Of a stretch of DNA of 64,000 nt, positions 56,299-64,000 are shown in pieces. The position numbers and the translations under genes are program-made. The stretch is from Rahnella inusitata (GTDB lineage Bacteria > Pseudomonadota > Gammaproteobacteria > Enterobacterales > Enterobacteriaceae): positions 62,001-126,000 of the forward strand of contig NZ_JYDE01000007.1 of NCBI RefSeq assembly GCF_003263515.1, written 5' to 3'. The notes beneath the pieces are model-generated. The model was not told the origin of the DNA and ran no database searches. It was given only the letters and a program-made list of their open reading frames with translations. Position 1 is the first letter of the stretch; each line of letters opens with the position of its first letter.

Positions 56299-57783
56299 AT
56301 GATACCTGTCGTTGCGCTTGTTGGGCGCCCGAATGTGGGTAAATCCACTTTATTTAACCGTTTGACCAAGACGCGTGACGCGTTGGTTGCGGATTTCCCG
56401 GGGCTAACGCGTGACCGCAAGTATGGTCGTGCTGAAATTGAGGGTAATGAATTCATCATCGTGGATACCGGCGGTATCGACGGTACCGAAGACGGCGTTG
56501 AAACCCGTATGGCCGGCCAGTCTCTGCTGGCTATCGAAGAAGCAGACATCGTTCTGTTCATGGTCGATGCGCGCGCGGGCCTGATGCCTGCCGATCAGGG
56601 CATTGCCCAGCATCTTCGCAGCCGTGAAAAAGCGACTTTCCTGGTGGCGAACAAAACGGACGGTATTGATCCAGACAGCGCCGTCGGTGACTTCTACTCA
56701 CTCGGTTTAGGCGAAGTCTATCCGATCGCGGCCTCGCATGGCCGTGGCGTGGCACAACTGATTGAGCACGTACTGGTGCCGTTCGTTGGGGCTAAACCAG
56801 AAGAAGTCGAACTGACCGAAGAAGAGGCTAACGCCGCTTACTGGGCAGAGCAGGAAGCGACCGGTGATGAAATTCCGGAAGACGAAGAAGACGATTTCGA
56901 TCCGCAATCTCTGCCAATCAAACTGGCTATCGTCGGGCGTCCGAACGTAGGTAAGTCCACACTGACTAACCGCATTTTGGGCGAAGAGCGCGTCGTGGTT
57001 TACGACATGCCGGGCACCACCCGCGACAGTATTTATATCCCGATGGTGCGCGACGAACGTGAATACGTTTTGATCGACACCGCAGGTGTGCGTAAGCGCG
57101 GTAAAGTCACTGAAACCGTCGAGAAATTCTCCGTCATCAAAACCCTGAAGGCGATTGAAGACGCGAACGTCGTGATGCTGGTCATTGATGCCCGCGACGG
57201 TATCTCCGATCAGGACCTTTCGCTGTTGGGCTTCATCCTCAATAGCGGGCGCTCACTACTGATTGTGGTGAACAAGTGGGATGGCATGAGTGAAGAAGCG
57301 CGTGCTCAGGTGAAAGACCAGCTGGATCTGCGCCTTGGTTTCGTGGACTTCGCACGTATCCACTTTATCTCTGCCCTGCACGGCAGCGGCGTGGGTAACC
57401 TGTTCGAATCCGTGATTGAAGCCTACACCTGCGCGACCACGCGCGTCAGCACTTCCATGCTGACCCGTATCATGCAGATGGCCGCTGACGACCACCAGCC
57501 ACCGCTGGTGAACGGTCGTCGTGTGAAGCTGAAATATGCGCACGCCGGCGGTTATAACCCACCTATCGTGGTTATCCACGGTAATCAGGTGAAAGATCTG
57601 GCTGACTCCTACAAACGCTATTTGATGAACTACTTCCGTCGTTCACTGAAAGTGATGGGTACCCCGATCCGCATTCAGTTCAAAGAGGGTGAGAACCCGT
57701 ATGAAGGCAAGAAAAACACGCTGTCGCCACATCAGCAGCGTAAGCGCAGACGCCTTCTGCAGCACCTGAAAAACAAATCCTAA
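56299..57783 (+). CDS. der: Ribosome-associated GTPase Der (EngA)
   Basis: 494-residue essential GTPase for 50S assembly. Two tandem G domains, each with a full [10 protein letters not shown]-loop (about residues 9-17 and 213-221), DTGG and DTAGV switch motifs and NKTD/NKWD specificity motifs, then a KH-like C-terminal domain ending in a basic tail ([17 protein letters not shown]). Confidence 0.98.
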   Translation: MIPVVALVGRPNVGKSTLFNRLTKTRDALVADFPGLTRDRKYGRAEIEGNEFIIVDTGGIDGTEDGVETRMAGQSLLAIEEADIVLFMVDARAGLMPADQGIAQHLRSREKATFLVANKTDGIDPDSAVGDFYSLGLGEVYPIAASHGRGVAQLIEHVLVPFVGAKPEEVELTEEEANAAYWAEQEATGDEIPEDEEDDFDPQSLPIKLAIVGRPNVGKSTLTNRILGEERVVVYDMPGTTRDSIYIPMVRDEREYVLIDTAGVRKRGKVTETVEKFSVIKTLKAIEDANVVMLVIDARDGISDQDLSLLGFILNSGRSLLIVVNKWDGMSEEARAQVKDQLDLRLGFVDFARIHFISALHGSGVGNLFESVIEAYTCATTRVSTSMLTRIMQMAADDHQPPLVNGRRVKLKYAHAGGYNPPIVVIHGNQVKDLADSYKRYLMNYFRRSLKVMGTPIRIQFKEGENPYEGKKNTLSPHQQRKRRRLLQHLKNKS

Positions 57784-57789
57784 AAACTG

Positions 57790-57822
57790 ATGGGGTGCAT
57801 GAAAATGTACCCCATTTTTTTG
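57790..57822 (+). terminator. Terminator after der
   Basis: ATGGGGTGCAT-GAAA-ATGTACCCCAT followed by seven T: strong stem with a GNRA-like loop. Confidence 0.92.
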
Positions 57823-57850
57823 TCTCATTTTTACGCGAGGAGCTGGCTGG

Positions 57851-58807
57851 ATGTTCTGGCAGACCTGGAGTTTTGCATTTGGCGTCACGGTACCTAATTT
57901 ATTGATTTTGTTATTGGGCATGGTGCTGCGCCGCACCGGCCTGATGGACGACAGTTTTAATGAGAAAGCCAGCCGGTTAGTTTTCAATATCGCGTTACCT
58001 TGCCTGCTCTTTTTCAGCGTAGCGCAGGGGCATGACTCTTCGGGCTCCAACCTGCCGCTGGCCGTTTATGGCGGCGTGGCGACGGTGGTTTCTTTCCTGC
58101 TGCTGGAACTGGTGGCACTAAAGCTGGTGAAGGATCCGCGAGAGCGCGGCATATTTGTTCAGGGTGGATTTCGCGCTAACACCGGCATTGCGGGTCTGGC
58201 TTACGCCTCGCTGGCGTTTGGCAGCGAAGGGATCGCGCTCGGTTCGATGTATCTGGCAGTGACAGTGATTCTGTTCAACGTGCTGTCAGTGATCACGCTG
58301 ACCCGCAGCCTGAAAGGCGGGCAGGGGAATCGCATCGGCTTACAGCCGATTTTGCGCGGTATCGTCACCAATCCGCTGATTATCGGACTGGTGCTTGGAC
58401 TGGCCTTCCAGTACAGCCGTTTGCCGATGCCCGCCACACTCGCCAGTACCGGGGCGTTTATCTCCGGCATGGCACTGCCGCTGGCGATGTTGTGCGCGGG
58501 GGCCAGCCTTGACTGGCGGGCAATGTTCCGCAGTTCAAATGTTGCGGCCTGGTCATCGGCTTCGCGGGTGATGTTTGTTCCGGCGCTGATGACTCTGGGT
58601 GCCTGGGCTTTTGGTTTTCGCGGCGCGGCGCTCGGCGTCATCTTTTTGTTTTCATGCACACCGACGGCGGCGGGCAGTTATGTCATGACCCGGGCCATGG
58701 GCGGCAACGCGACGCTGGCGGCGAATATTATTGCCGTCACTACGCTGGGATCATTTTTCACCACCGCGCTCGGCCTGTATTTATTACGGACGCTGGGCGC
58801 TATTTAG
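57851..58807 (+). CDS. AEC-family transporter (auxin efflux carrier superfamily)
   Basis: 318-residue inner-membrane protein with about ten helices. Typical motifs: VTVPNLLILLLGMVLRRTGL near the N terminus, FNEKASRLVFNIALPCLLFF, GFRANTGIAGLAYA and the C-terminal TPTAAGSYVMTRAMGGNATL. Bacterial members move malonate, malate or other small acids; substrate unknown here. AGGAG precedes the ATG. Inserted between der and yfgJ; 12 bp separate it from yfgJ, so the two are likely co-transcribed. Confidence 0.88.
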   Translation: MFWQTWSFAFGVTVPNLLILLLGMVLRRTGLMDDSFNEKASRLVFNIALPCLLFFSVAQGHDSSGSNLPLAVYGGVATVVSFLLLELVALKLVKDPRERGIFVQGGFRANTGIAGLAYASLAFGSEGIALGSMYLAVTVILFNVLSVITLTRSLKGGQGNRIGLQPILRGIVTNPLIIGLVLGLAFQYSRLPMPATLASTGAFISGMALPLAMLCAGASLDWRAMFRSSNVAAWSSASRVMFVPALMTLGAWAFGFRGAALGVIFLFSCTPTAAGSYVMTRAMGGNATLAANIIAVTTLGSFFTTALGLYLLRTLGAI

Positions 58808-58819
58808 AGGAGAAGCGGG

Positions 58820-59050
58820 ATGGATGCACATTGTCCGGTTTGCGACCAGCCAATGAGCTGGGTAAGCGGTCACTTTCGCTGTGACGCATGTCATAGTGAG
58901 TATCAGCAAACGGCGTTATGCCCGGATTGTCAGCAACCGTTGCAGGAACTGAAAGCCTGCGGTGCGGTGGATTACATCTGCCAAAACGGGCATGGAATGA
59001 TTTCTAAAAAGCGGGTGATATTGACGTACTCCCCTTACTCAGAAGGGTGA
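58820..59050 (+). CDS. yfgJ: Zinc-ribbon protein YfgJ
   Basis: 76-residue protein with two zinc-binding CxxC pairs in an N-terminal ribbon (HCPVCDQPM, FRCDACHSEY) and a third in LCPDCQQPLQELKACGAVDY, ending with CQNGHGMISKKRV. Very similar to E. coli YfgJ, function unknown. Its last 16 bp overlap the end of the convergent emfourin gene. Confidence 0.92.
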   Translation: MDAHCPVCDQPMSWVSGHFRCDACHSEYQQTALCPDCQQPLQELKACGAVDYICQNGHGMISKKRVILTYSPYSEG

Positions 59051-59379
59051 TCCTCGGGACGGGCCTGTTTCCATAAATTCACCAGTTCTTCCGGCGCTTC
59101 GGTTTCCGGAATGATCACCACCAGACTGGCCGAATGCTCCGCCGACGCAAAGTAAATCTCGATGCGGAAATAACGCTGGTCTCCATGACCGGCGTTTTCT
59201 TTTTCCTGCGCATAGGGCATCGCCTGGTTGATAAGTTGACAGAGTTGCTGCCGCTTATCATCGCTCATGTCTGAAAGCTCGACCCTTCGCGGCCCGCTGA
59301 GTTTAGGGATAAACGCGATACCACCTTCACGGTAAATCTCGATAACCGCATTACTTTCCAGCGAATCTAAAGGTTTCAT
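59035..59379 (-). CDS. Emfourin-type protealysin inhibitor
   Basis: 114-residue protein matching the emfourin (M4 metallopeptidase inhibitor) family described next to protealysin in Serratia: EIYREGGIAFIPKLSGPRRV at the start, then ELSDMSDDKRQQLCQLINQA and an acidic tail (ARPEDHPSE). It lacks a signal peptide, like its protease. The ATG follows the protease stop codon without a gap (TAA-ATG), which ensures matched production of enzyme and inhibitor. Confidence 0.85.
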   Translation of the reverse strand: MKPLDSLESNAVIEIYREGGIAFIPKLSGPRRVELSDMSDDKRQQLCQLINQAMPYAQEKENAGHGDQRYFRIEIYFASAEHSASLVVIIPETEAPEELVNLWKQARPEDHPSE

Positions 59380-60414
59380 TTACATCACTCCGACCTGCTC
59401 CCAGGCTTCACGGACGGCCTGCGCGACGGCGGCATCAAACCGTTTTTCGGCATGCTTTACCGTCAGTTGGGCAAACGTCACAAAGTCTGCATTTTTAGGC
59501 AACGATTTGTCGCACACCGTATCGTACCAGGCATATCCTGCGCGTTCCCAGGCGTTGCCACCCAGTTTGGTCGCGGCAAGGTAAAAGGCGCGGTTCGGGA
59601 TCCCGGAGTTGATGTGGACACCGCCGTTGTCATCGCGGGTATTCACATAACCGCTCATGTCAGCGGGTTGCGGATCTTTGCCGAGCAGCGGATCGTCGTA
59701 CGCAGTGCCGGGATGCGACATTGAGCGCAGGCCGGTGCCCTGAATGCCTTTGGCCAGCAAGCCCTCGCCGATGATCCAGTCCGCTTTATCGGCAGTTTGT
59801 TTCAGGTGAAACTGTTTGACCAGCGAACCAAATACGTCAGACAGCGATTCGTTCAGCGCGCCGGATTGCCCATTGTATTCCAGCCCGGCTTCGCTTTCCG
59901 TGACGCCGTGCGAAAGCTCATGGCCGACCACATCGATGGCAATCGTGAACCGGTTGAATATCTCGCCGTCACCGTCACCAAACACCATCTGCTGGCCGTT
60001 CCAGAAGGCGTTCTGATAGCCTTTGTCGTAGTGAACGGTGCCGAGCAGCGCCAGACCTTTCCCGTCAAGAGAGTTGCGCTGGTACGCCTGCCAGAAGAAA
60101 TCATAGGTGACGCCGAGATAATCATAGGCTTCATCCACCGTGACATCGCCGTTACTTTTCTGCCCCTCTTTACGCACCGATTCGCCCGGCAGCCGGGTGG
60201 TGTTTTTCGCATCATAAATATCGCGCTCTACCTGTCCGGCTTTGGCGGTGACAATTTTTTGCGGCTTGGCGTAAGGCTGTGCCATCAGGGTATTTACATG
60301 CACCAGCGTTTGCCGGGCACATTTGCGCTGAGGTTCTGAGCCGTGTTCGATAATGCGGTTGAGCATGTAGGGTGGAATGACGCTGTTATAACGCTTCGCT
60401 GAACTGTGATTCAT
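59380..60414 (-). CDS. Protealysin-like M4 metalloprotease
   Basis: 344-residue thermolysin-family protease. Zinc motif HELSH at 165-169 with Glu166 as catalytic base, third ligand Glu189 in GALNESLSDVFG, and the active-site His region GGVHINSGIPNRAFY. The short propeptide (about 50 residues) carries PPYML at 14-18, hallmark of protealysin-like precursors. No signal peptide, so it stays cytoplasmic or leaves by another route; Serratia protealysin has been linked to cleavage of actin and OmpX. Start at 60414 from AAGGAG upstream. Co-transcribed with its inhibitor. Confidence 0.93.
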   Translation of the reverse strand: MNHSSAKRYNSVIPPYMLNRIIEHGSEPQRKCARQTLVHVNTLMAQPYAKPQKIVTAKAGQVERDIYDAKNTTRLPGESVRKEGQKSNGDVTVDEAYDYLGVTYDFFWQAYQRNSLDGKGLALLGTVHYDKGYQNAFWNGQQMVFGDGDGEIFNRFTIAIDVVGHELSHGVTESEAGLEYNGQSGALNESLSDVFGSLVKQFHLKQTADKADWIIGEGLLAKGIQGTGLRSMSHPGTAYDDPLLGKDPQPADMSGYVNTRDDNGGVHINSGIPNRAFYLAATKLGGNAWERAGYAWYDTVCDKSLPKNADFVTFAQLTVKHAEKRFDAAVAQAVREAWEQVGVM

Positions 60415-60588
60415 CGTGAATCTCCTTATCAAGGGTCACCCGCAGGTGAAAGAAAGGTGTTCTGAATATCTGATACTGAAAAGCGGCTAATGAATAGTCG
60501 TCACAAATCAGTATAGAACCGCGTCACGTTCTGCCGGTCAAAGATGAGATTTATCTGTCCGGCTGCCCCTCGCACAATCTGTGATTCA

Positions 60589-61665
60589 TCAGATTTGTTG
60601 GTCATAAAGCTGATGCGCACGGGGCGTGACTGCCCGGCCTGAAGCCTTACGTACCGAATCCCGCACCACCAGTTTTCCCTGAAGGAGCTGATTAGTGCAG
60701 GGCGCGTCAGGGCGCAGCATACGCCGCTGTAACAGCGCGATGGCTTCAGTACCCAACTCATCGCGCGGAACATGGACGGCGGTCAGCTGTACGTCGTGGA
60801 TTTCCGCCAGATTAAACCCGTCGGTACTGAGCACGCTGATATCGCCCGGCACCGAAAAGCCTTTTTTGCTGAGCGCTGCCACGACACCGGAGGCCATAAA
60901 ATCGCCGCCTGCCAGAATCGCCGTTGGCAGCGGCTGACCCGCCGGCAAGGCTTCCAGATAGTTGAGCATGGCCTGCTCGCTTTCCTGCGCACCGAAACCC
61001 GACGTATTCAGCAGATGAAGGCTGTCGCTAAAGGTCTGATGATGACGTGCGAACGCCTGTCTGATGCCACTCAGACGCAGTTCCATAGTATGACGACGCA
61101 GACATTGCAGCGTCACAATGTGCTGATGCCCCTGCGCGAACAGATAATCGCAGGCGAAATCGCCCATGGTCTGATGATCGGGGCTGACGCTGTCGTGGCG
61201 CATATAACGGTCATGGCAGTTCACCAGCACACAGGGTTTGCCCATTTCGGCGGCGAGTTGATGGATATGCGGATCGTCGATGCCAACCAGCAGCGCGGCT
61301 TCGGTGAGCGGGTCGGTCATTTTGGCGATAAACAGCGCGGCGTCGGCGTTCTCTTCTTCCATCGCGCAATAGCGCACGCGCACTTCATGATGGGCGGTCG
61401 CCGCCAGAATCCCCTGTACCACTTTGTAATAGAAAATATCGCTGCGAACATCGAAGGCGCGGGCCGGGGCGAAAATCATGATGTTATTGAGCATCAGGCG
61501 TCCGGTGGAAAGCCCGGTGAAAATGCCCTGCGATTTGGCACATTCCATCACCCGCTCGCGGGCCCTGGTGCTGGTATTATTTTTCCCCGCCAGAACCCGT
61601 GAAACGGTGCTGATCGACAGCCCGGTCTGGTCGGCAATTTGCTGGATATTTAACTTTCCTTTCAA
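60589..61665 (-). CDS. LacI-family transcriptional regulator
   Basis: About 358 residues: N-terminal helix-turn-helix (LNIQQIADQTGLSISTVSRV) with hinge helix region, then a sugar-binding domain (AALLVGIDDPHIHQLAAEMG, GDISVLSTDGFNLAEIHDVQ). The TTG at 61665 is preferred because AAGGAG stands 7 nt upstream and the protein then starts MKGKLNIQQIA; an ATG at 61692 would add nine residues. Divergent from a transporter/GH31 pair that it presumably represses until the sugar is present. Confidence 0.88.
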   Translation of the reverse strand: MKGKLNIQQIADQTGLSISTVSRVLAGKNNTSTRARERVMECAKSQGIFTGLSTGRLMLNNIMIFAPARAFDVRSDIFYYKVVQGILAATAHHEVRVRYCAMEEENADAALFIAKMTDPLTEAALLVGIDDPHIHQLAAEMGKPCVLVNCHDRYMRHDSVSPDHQTMGDFACDYLFAQGHQHIVTLQCLRRHTMELRLSGIRQAFARHHQTFSDSLHLLNTSGFGAQESEQAMLNYLEALPAGQPLPTAILAGGDFMASGVVAALSKKGFSVPGDISVLSTDGFNLAEIHDVQLTAVHVPRDELGTEAIALLQRRMLRPDAPCTNQLLQGKLVVRDSVRKASGRAVTPRAHQLYDQQI

Positions 61666-61767
61666 ACTGTGATCTCCTTCAAAATCGACCATGCAAAATT
61701 TTTCACTACAGAAGATGAGCAGCACATAAGCGTTTTCTCCTCCTGATGCCGCCGGGAAGTTATAGCG

Positions 61768-61781
61768 TGAAAGCTTTTGCA
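61768..61781. promoter_or_regulatory. Candidate LacI-type operator
   Basis: TGAAAGCTTTTGCA between the divergent regulator and transporter genes; its AAAGCTTT core is a perfect 8-bp palindrome in the LacI-family style. The shared control region holds no better palindrome that I can see. Confidence 0.35.
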
Positions 61782-61880
61782 AAAAATCACGTTTCGCTCA
61801 CAAATCCGTCTGCCTACTCTGCCGAAGTACCTTACATAACACATCATCTGCGGCATTGGCCGACGGGTGGGAGAACAGGC

Positions 61881-63194
61881 ATGACAATTCAAATCAGCAC
61901 TGAGAAGACTGCGGTTACAGGGCGCAGAAAAATAAAGGCGTTACGCTGGTGGATGCTGGCGTTGTTTTTGCTCGGCGTGACGGTGAACTACATCACCCGT
62001 AACTCGCTGGGATTACTGGCTGCGGAACTCAAAACCAGCCTGAATATGACCACCGAACAATATTCTTACATCGTCGCGGCATTTCAGGCGGCGTATACCA
62101 TTTTTCAGCCACTGTGTGGCTGGTTGATCGACGTGATCGGCCTGAAGCTCGGTTTCCTGATCTGTGCTTCTGTCTGGGCGGTCGTGTGTATGCTGCACGC
62201 CGGTGCCGGAAGCTGGATCCAGCTGGCGATTTTGCGCTTTTTCATGGGCAGCGCCGAAGCGGCGGCCACACCGGCCAACGCCAAAGCGATTTCTGACTGG
62301 TTCCCGCGTAAAGAGCGGCCAGTCGCCGCAGGCTGGGCGGGCGTGGGTTTTTCCATTGGCGCGATGCTGGCACCCCCCATTATTCTGGTGGCGCATCTGT
62401 CTTTCGGCTGGCGCGGGGCGTTCCTGTTCTGCGGTCTGCTCTCTATGCTGTGGGTTTTGCTATGGTGGAAGTTCTACCATTCGCCGGAAACCCATCCTAA
62501 TCTGAGCAAAGACGAACTGGCGCTGATCCGCCAGGACAACGAACCGCAGCAAACGCGTCTGCCGTTTATTCAGTCGCTGAAAATCGTCTGCAAAAACAAA
62601 AAATTCTACGGGATTGCCATCCCGGCTTTTCTGGCCGAACCCGCCTGGGCAGTGTTCAGCTTCTGGGTTCCGCTGTATCTGGCCAACGAACGCGGGATGG
62701 ATTTAAAACACATCGTAATGTTCGCCTGGCTGCCGTTTCTGGCCGCCGATCTCGGCAGTATCGCCAGCGGCTATCTCACCACGCTGTATCGCAAAGTTTT
62801 CGGCTGCACCCGTATCAACTCCATCGTTGCCAGCTCAGTCACCGGCGCATTCATGATGCTGTCGCTGGCGCTGGTGGCGCTCACGCAAAGCCCGTACGCA
62901 GCGATTGCGCTGATCTCCATCGGCGGCTTCGGCCATCAGGTTATTTCCTGCATGTTGAGCGCTGTTGTCGTGGAAACCTTCGACAAAAATCAGGTCGCGA
63001 CCGTTAACGGAATGCGCGGCTCTTCGGCGTGGATCGCCAGTTTCCTGTTTTCTCTGCTGATCGGCGCCGTTGCCGACACAATCGGTTTTAACCCGTTATT
63101 TATCGCGATGGGATTCTTTGATTTGATCGGGGCGGTCTTCCTGATTGCTTTGATCGCTGAACGCCGCAATCCGGCAAAAAGGGAGCACGTATGA
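61881..63194 (+). CDS. MFS transporter, ExuT-like (hexuronate type)
   Basis: 437-residue permease of the anion:cation symporter family, resembling E. coli ExuT (KIKALRWWMLALFLLGVTVN, NMTTEQYSYIVAAFQAAYTI, AEPAWAVFSFWVPLYLANER, GGFGHQVISCMLSAVVVETF). ExuT imports galacturonate and glucuronate. The downstream overlapping GH31 gene suggests instead a glycoside or an oligosaccharide bearing a uronic acid (inference). The ATG at 61881 follows GGGAGAACAGG. Its stop overlaps the GH31 ATG. Confidence 0.88.
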   Translation: MTIQISTEKTAVTGRRKIKALRWWMLALFLLGVTVNYITRNSLGLLAAELKTSLNMTTEQYSYIVAAFQAAYTIFQPLCGWLIDVIGLKLGFLICASVWAVVCMLHAGAGSWIQLAILRFFMGSAEAAATPANAKAISDWFPRKERPVAAGWAGVGFSIGAMLAPPIILVAHLSFGWRGAFLFCGLLSMLWVLLWWKFYHSPETHPNLSKDELALIRQDNEPQQTRLPFIQSLKIVCKNKKFYGIAIPAFLAEPAWAVFSFWVPLYLANERGMDLKHIVMFAWLPFLAADLGSIASGYLTTLYRKVFGCTRINSIVASSVTGAFMMLSLALVALTQSPYAAIALISIGGFGHQVISCMLSAVVVETFDKNQVATVNGMRGSSAWIASFLFSLLIGAVADTIGFNPLFIAMGFFDLIGAVFLIALIAERRNPAKREHV

Positions 63195-64000
63195 AGACGT
63201 TGAAATACTGGGAACTGGCCGGAAAACACGACGCAGGTGTGGAGCTGCGTGTCGATGGTAAGCATCTGTTTTGTCTGCGGGTGCTGGAGCACGGCTTAAT
63301 CCGCGTGTTTATTCAGCGCAACGGCGAGCTGGCACTGGATCGCACCTGGAGCATCGCGCCGCAAAATGATGTGCCGTGGGAAGGGCGCGACCGTCTGAGC
63401 AATGAAGGTTTCTCTCTGCCGGGCTTCCAGCTGTCACAGGGCGAAAACACGCTCACCCTCACGACGCAAGCGCTGCGCGTGACCGTCCATCAGCCTCTCT
63501 GGCTGGAGTGGGAACATAAAAACGCGGCGGGTGACTGGTTGCCTCTGGTCAGTGACCGCAAAACCGGCGCCTATATGCTCTCGGTGAAAGGCGACGCATC
63601 GGCGCACTATCAGCGACGTGAGGCGCAGGACGGCGTTTACGGACTGGGCGAAAAAGCCGGTGATCTCAACCGCAGTGGCCGCCGTTTCGAAATGCGCAAT
63701 CTGGATGCCATGGGATACAACGCTGCCAGCACCGATCCGCTGTACAAACATATTCCGTTTACGATGACCCGTCGTAATGACGTCAGTTTTGGCCTGTTCT
63801 ACGACAATCTTAGCAATGTCTGGCTGGATCTCGGCAAGGAGCTGGATAATTATCATCTGCCGTATCGTCGTTTCAGCGCCGAAGCGGGCGATTTGGATTA
63901 CTATCTGTTTATCGGCCCGACCTCGCTGGAGGTCACTAAAAAGCTGGTCAGGCTGACCGGTAAAACGATGTTTGGTCCGAAATGGAGCCTGGGTTACAGC
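63191..64000 (+). CDS. GH31-family glycosidase (partial, runs off the window)
   Basis: The first 270 residues of a glycoside hydrolase family 31 enzyme. The N-terminal beta-sandwich domain (galactose-mutarotase-like) is recognisable: DGVYGLGEKAGDLNRSGRRF, then MRNLDAMGYNAAS and TDPLYKHIPF, and the start of the barrel near LVRLTGKTMFGPKWSLGYS. The catalytic aspartates lie beyond the window. Known activities in this family are alpha-glucosidase and alpha-xylosidase, among others. ATGA overlap with the transporter means a two-gene operon. Confidence 0.9.
   Translation, partial: MKTLKYWELAGKHDAGVELRVDGKHLFCLRVLEHGLIRVFIQRNGELALDRTWSIAPQNDVPWEGRDRLSNEGFSLPGFQLSQGENTLTLTTQALRVTVHQPLWLEWEHKNAAGDWLPLVSDRKTGAYMLSVKGDASAHYQRREAQDGVYGLGEKAGDLNRSGRRFEMRNLDAMGYNAASTDPLYKHIPFTMTRRNDVSFGLFYDNLSNVWLDLGKELDNYHLPYRRFSAEAGDLDYYLFIGPTSLEVTKKLVRLTGKTMFGPKWSLGYS

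Overview
The window looks like a chromosomal segment of a member of the Enterobacterales, most likely the Yersiniaceae side of the order (Rahnella, Ewingella, Rouxiella, Serratia and relatives). The main evidence is a long block with E. coli-like order and very similar proteins: glmY-glrK-qseG-glrR-glnB, hmp, glyA, hcaT, csiE, suhB, trmJ, iscR-iscS, pepB, sseB, ndk, rlmN, rodZ, ispG, hisS, yfgM, bamB, der, yfgJ. Features absent from E. coli but familiar in Serratia-like bacteria are inserted in it: a ZevAB-type metal transporter, PilW, and a protealysin with its emfourin inhibitor. The genus call is an inference.

Layout. 1-3.5 kb: a chemoreceptor with a flagellar-type promoter, a decayed hsdM fragment, a Rdx-family CxxC protein and an AT-rich gap. 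3.5-12.7 kb: a tightly overlapping recC-recB-recD operon without the ptrA gene that sits between recC and recB in E. coli. 12.7-20 kb: small hypothetical and membrane proteins, a DHA1 exporter with a divergent LysR regulator, two lipoproteins (DUF3053, DUF1615), a cold-shock gene with a long leader, and three tiny membrane proteins. 20-26 kb: a sugar-acid transporter with a glucarate-dehydratase-family enzyme, yhjX with a pyruvate-responsive YpdB-type site, and a hydrolase. 26-29.6 kb: a stand-alone PBP2 paralogue and a GAF-GGDEF diguanylate cyclase. 29.6-34.2 kb: the sRNA GlmY with its sigma-54 promoter and three GlrR sites, then the GlrK/QseG/GlrR system and PII (GlnB). 34.3-43.3 kb: hmp with an NsrR box, glyA with a PurR-like box, hcaT, csiE, zevAB, suhB, trmJ. 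43.4-48.4 kb: iscR, iscS, pepB, sseB, ndk. 48.6-59 kb: rlmN to yfgJ. 59-64 kb: emfourin/protealysin, then a LacI-type regulator divergent from a hexuronate-type transporter and a GH31 glycosidase that runs off the end.

The most striking observation is the isc locus. iscR keeps its two autoregulatory sites and is closed by a strong terminator. iscS follows alone, and pepB begins 67 bp later, so iscU, iscA, hscB, hscA, fdx and iscX are missing from their usual place. The IscS protein is also about 15 residues short at the C terminus, the end that contacts the IscU scaffold in E. coli. This suggests a cell that has given up ISC-type Fe-S assembly at this locus and keeps IscS for sulfur transfer, with Fe-S assembly presumably served by SUF or another system outside the window.

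Second-tier observations are the ptrA-less recCBD operon, which may be an additional copy, the isolated PBP2, and clusters of proteins under 55 residues with good ribosome binding sites. No rRNA, tRNA, CRISPR array, insertion sequence or intact prophage was seen.
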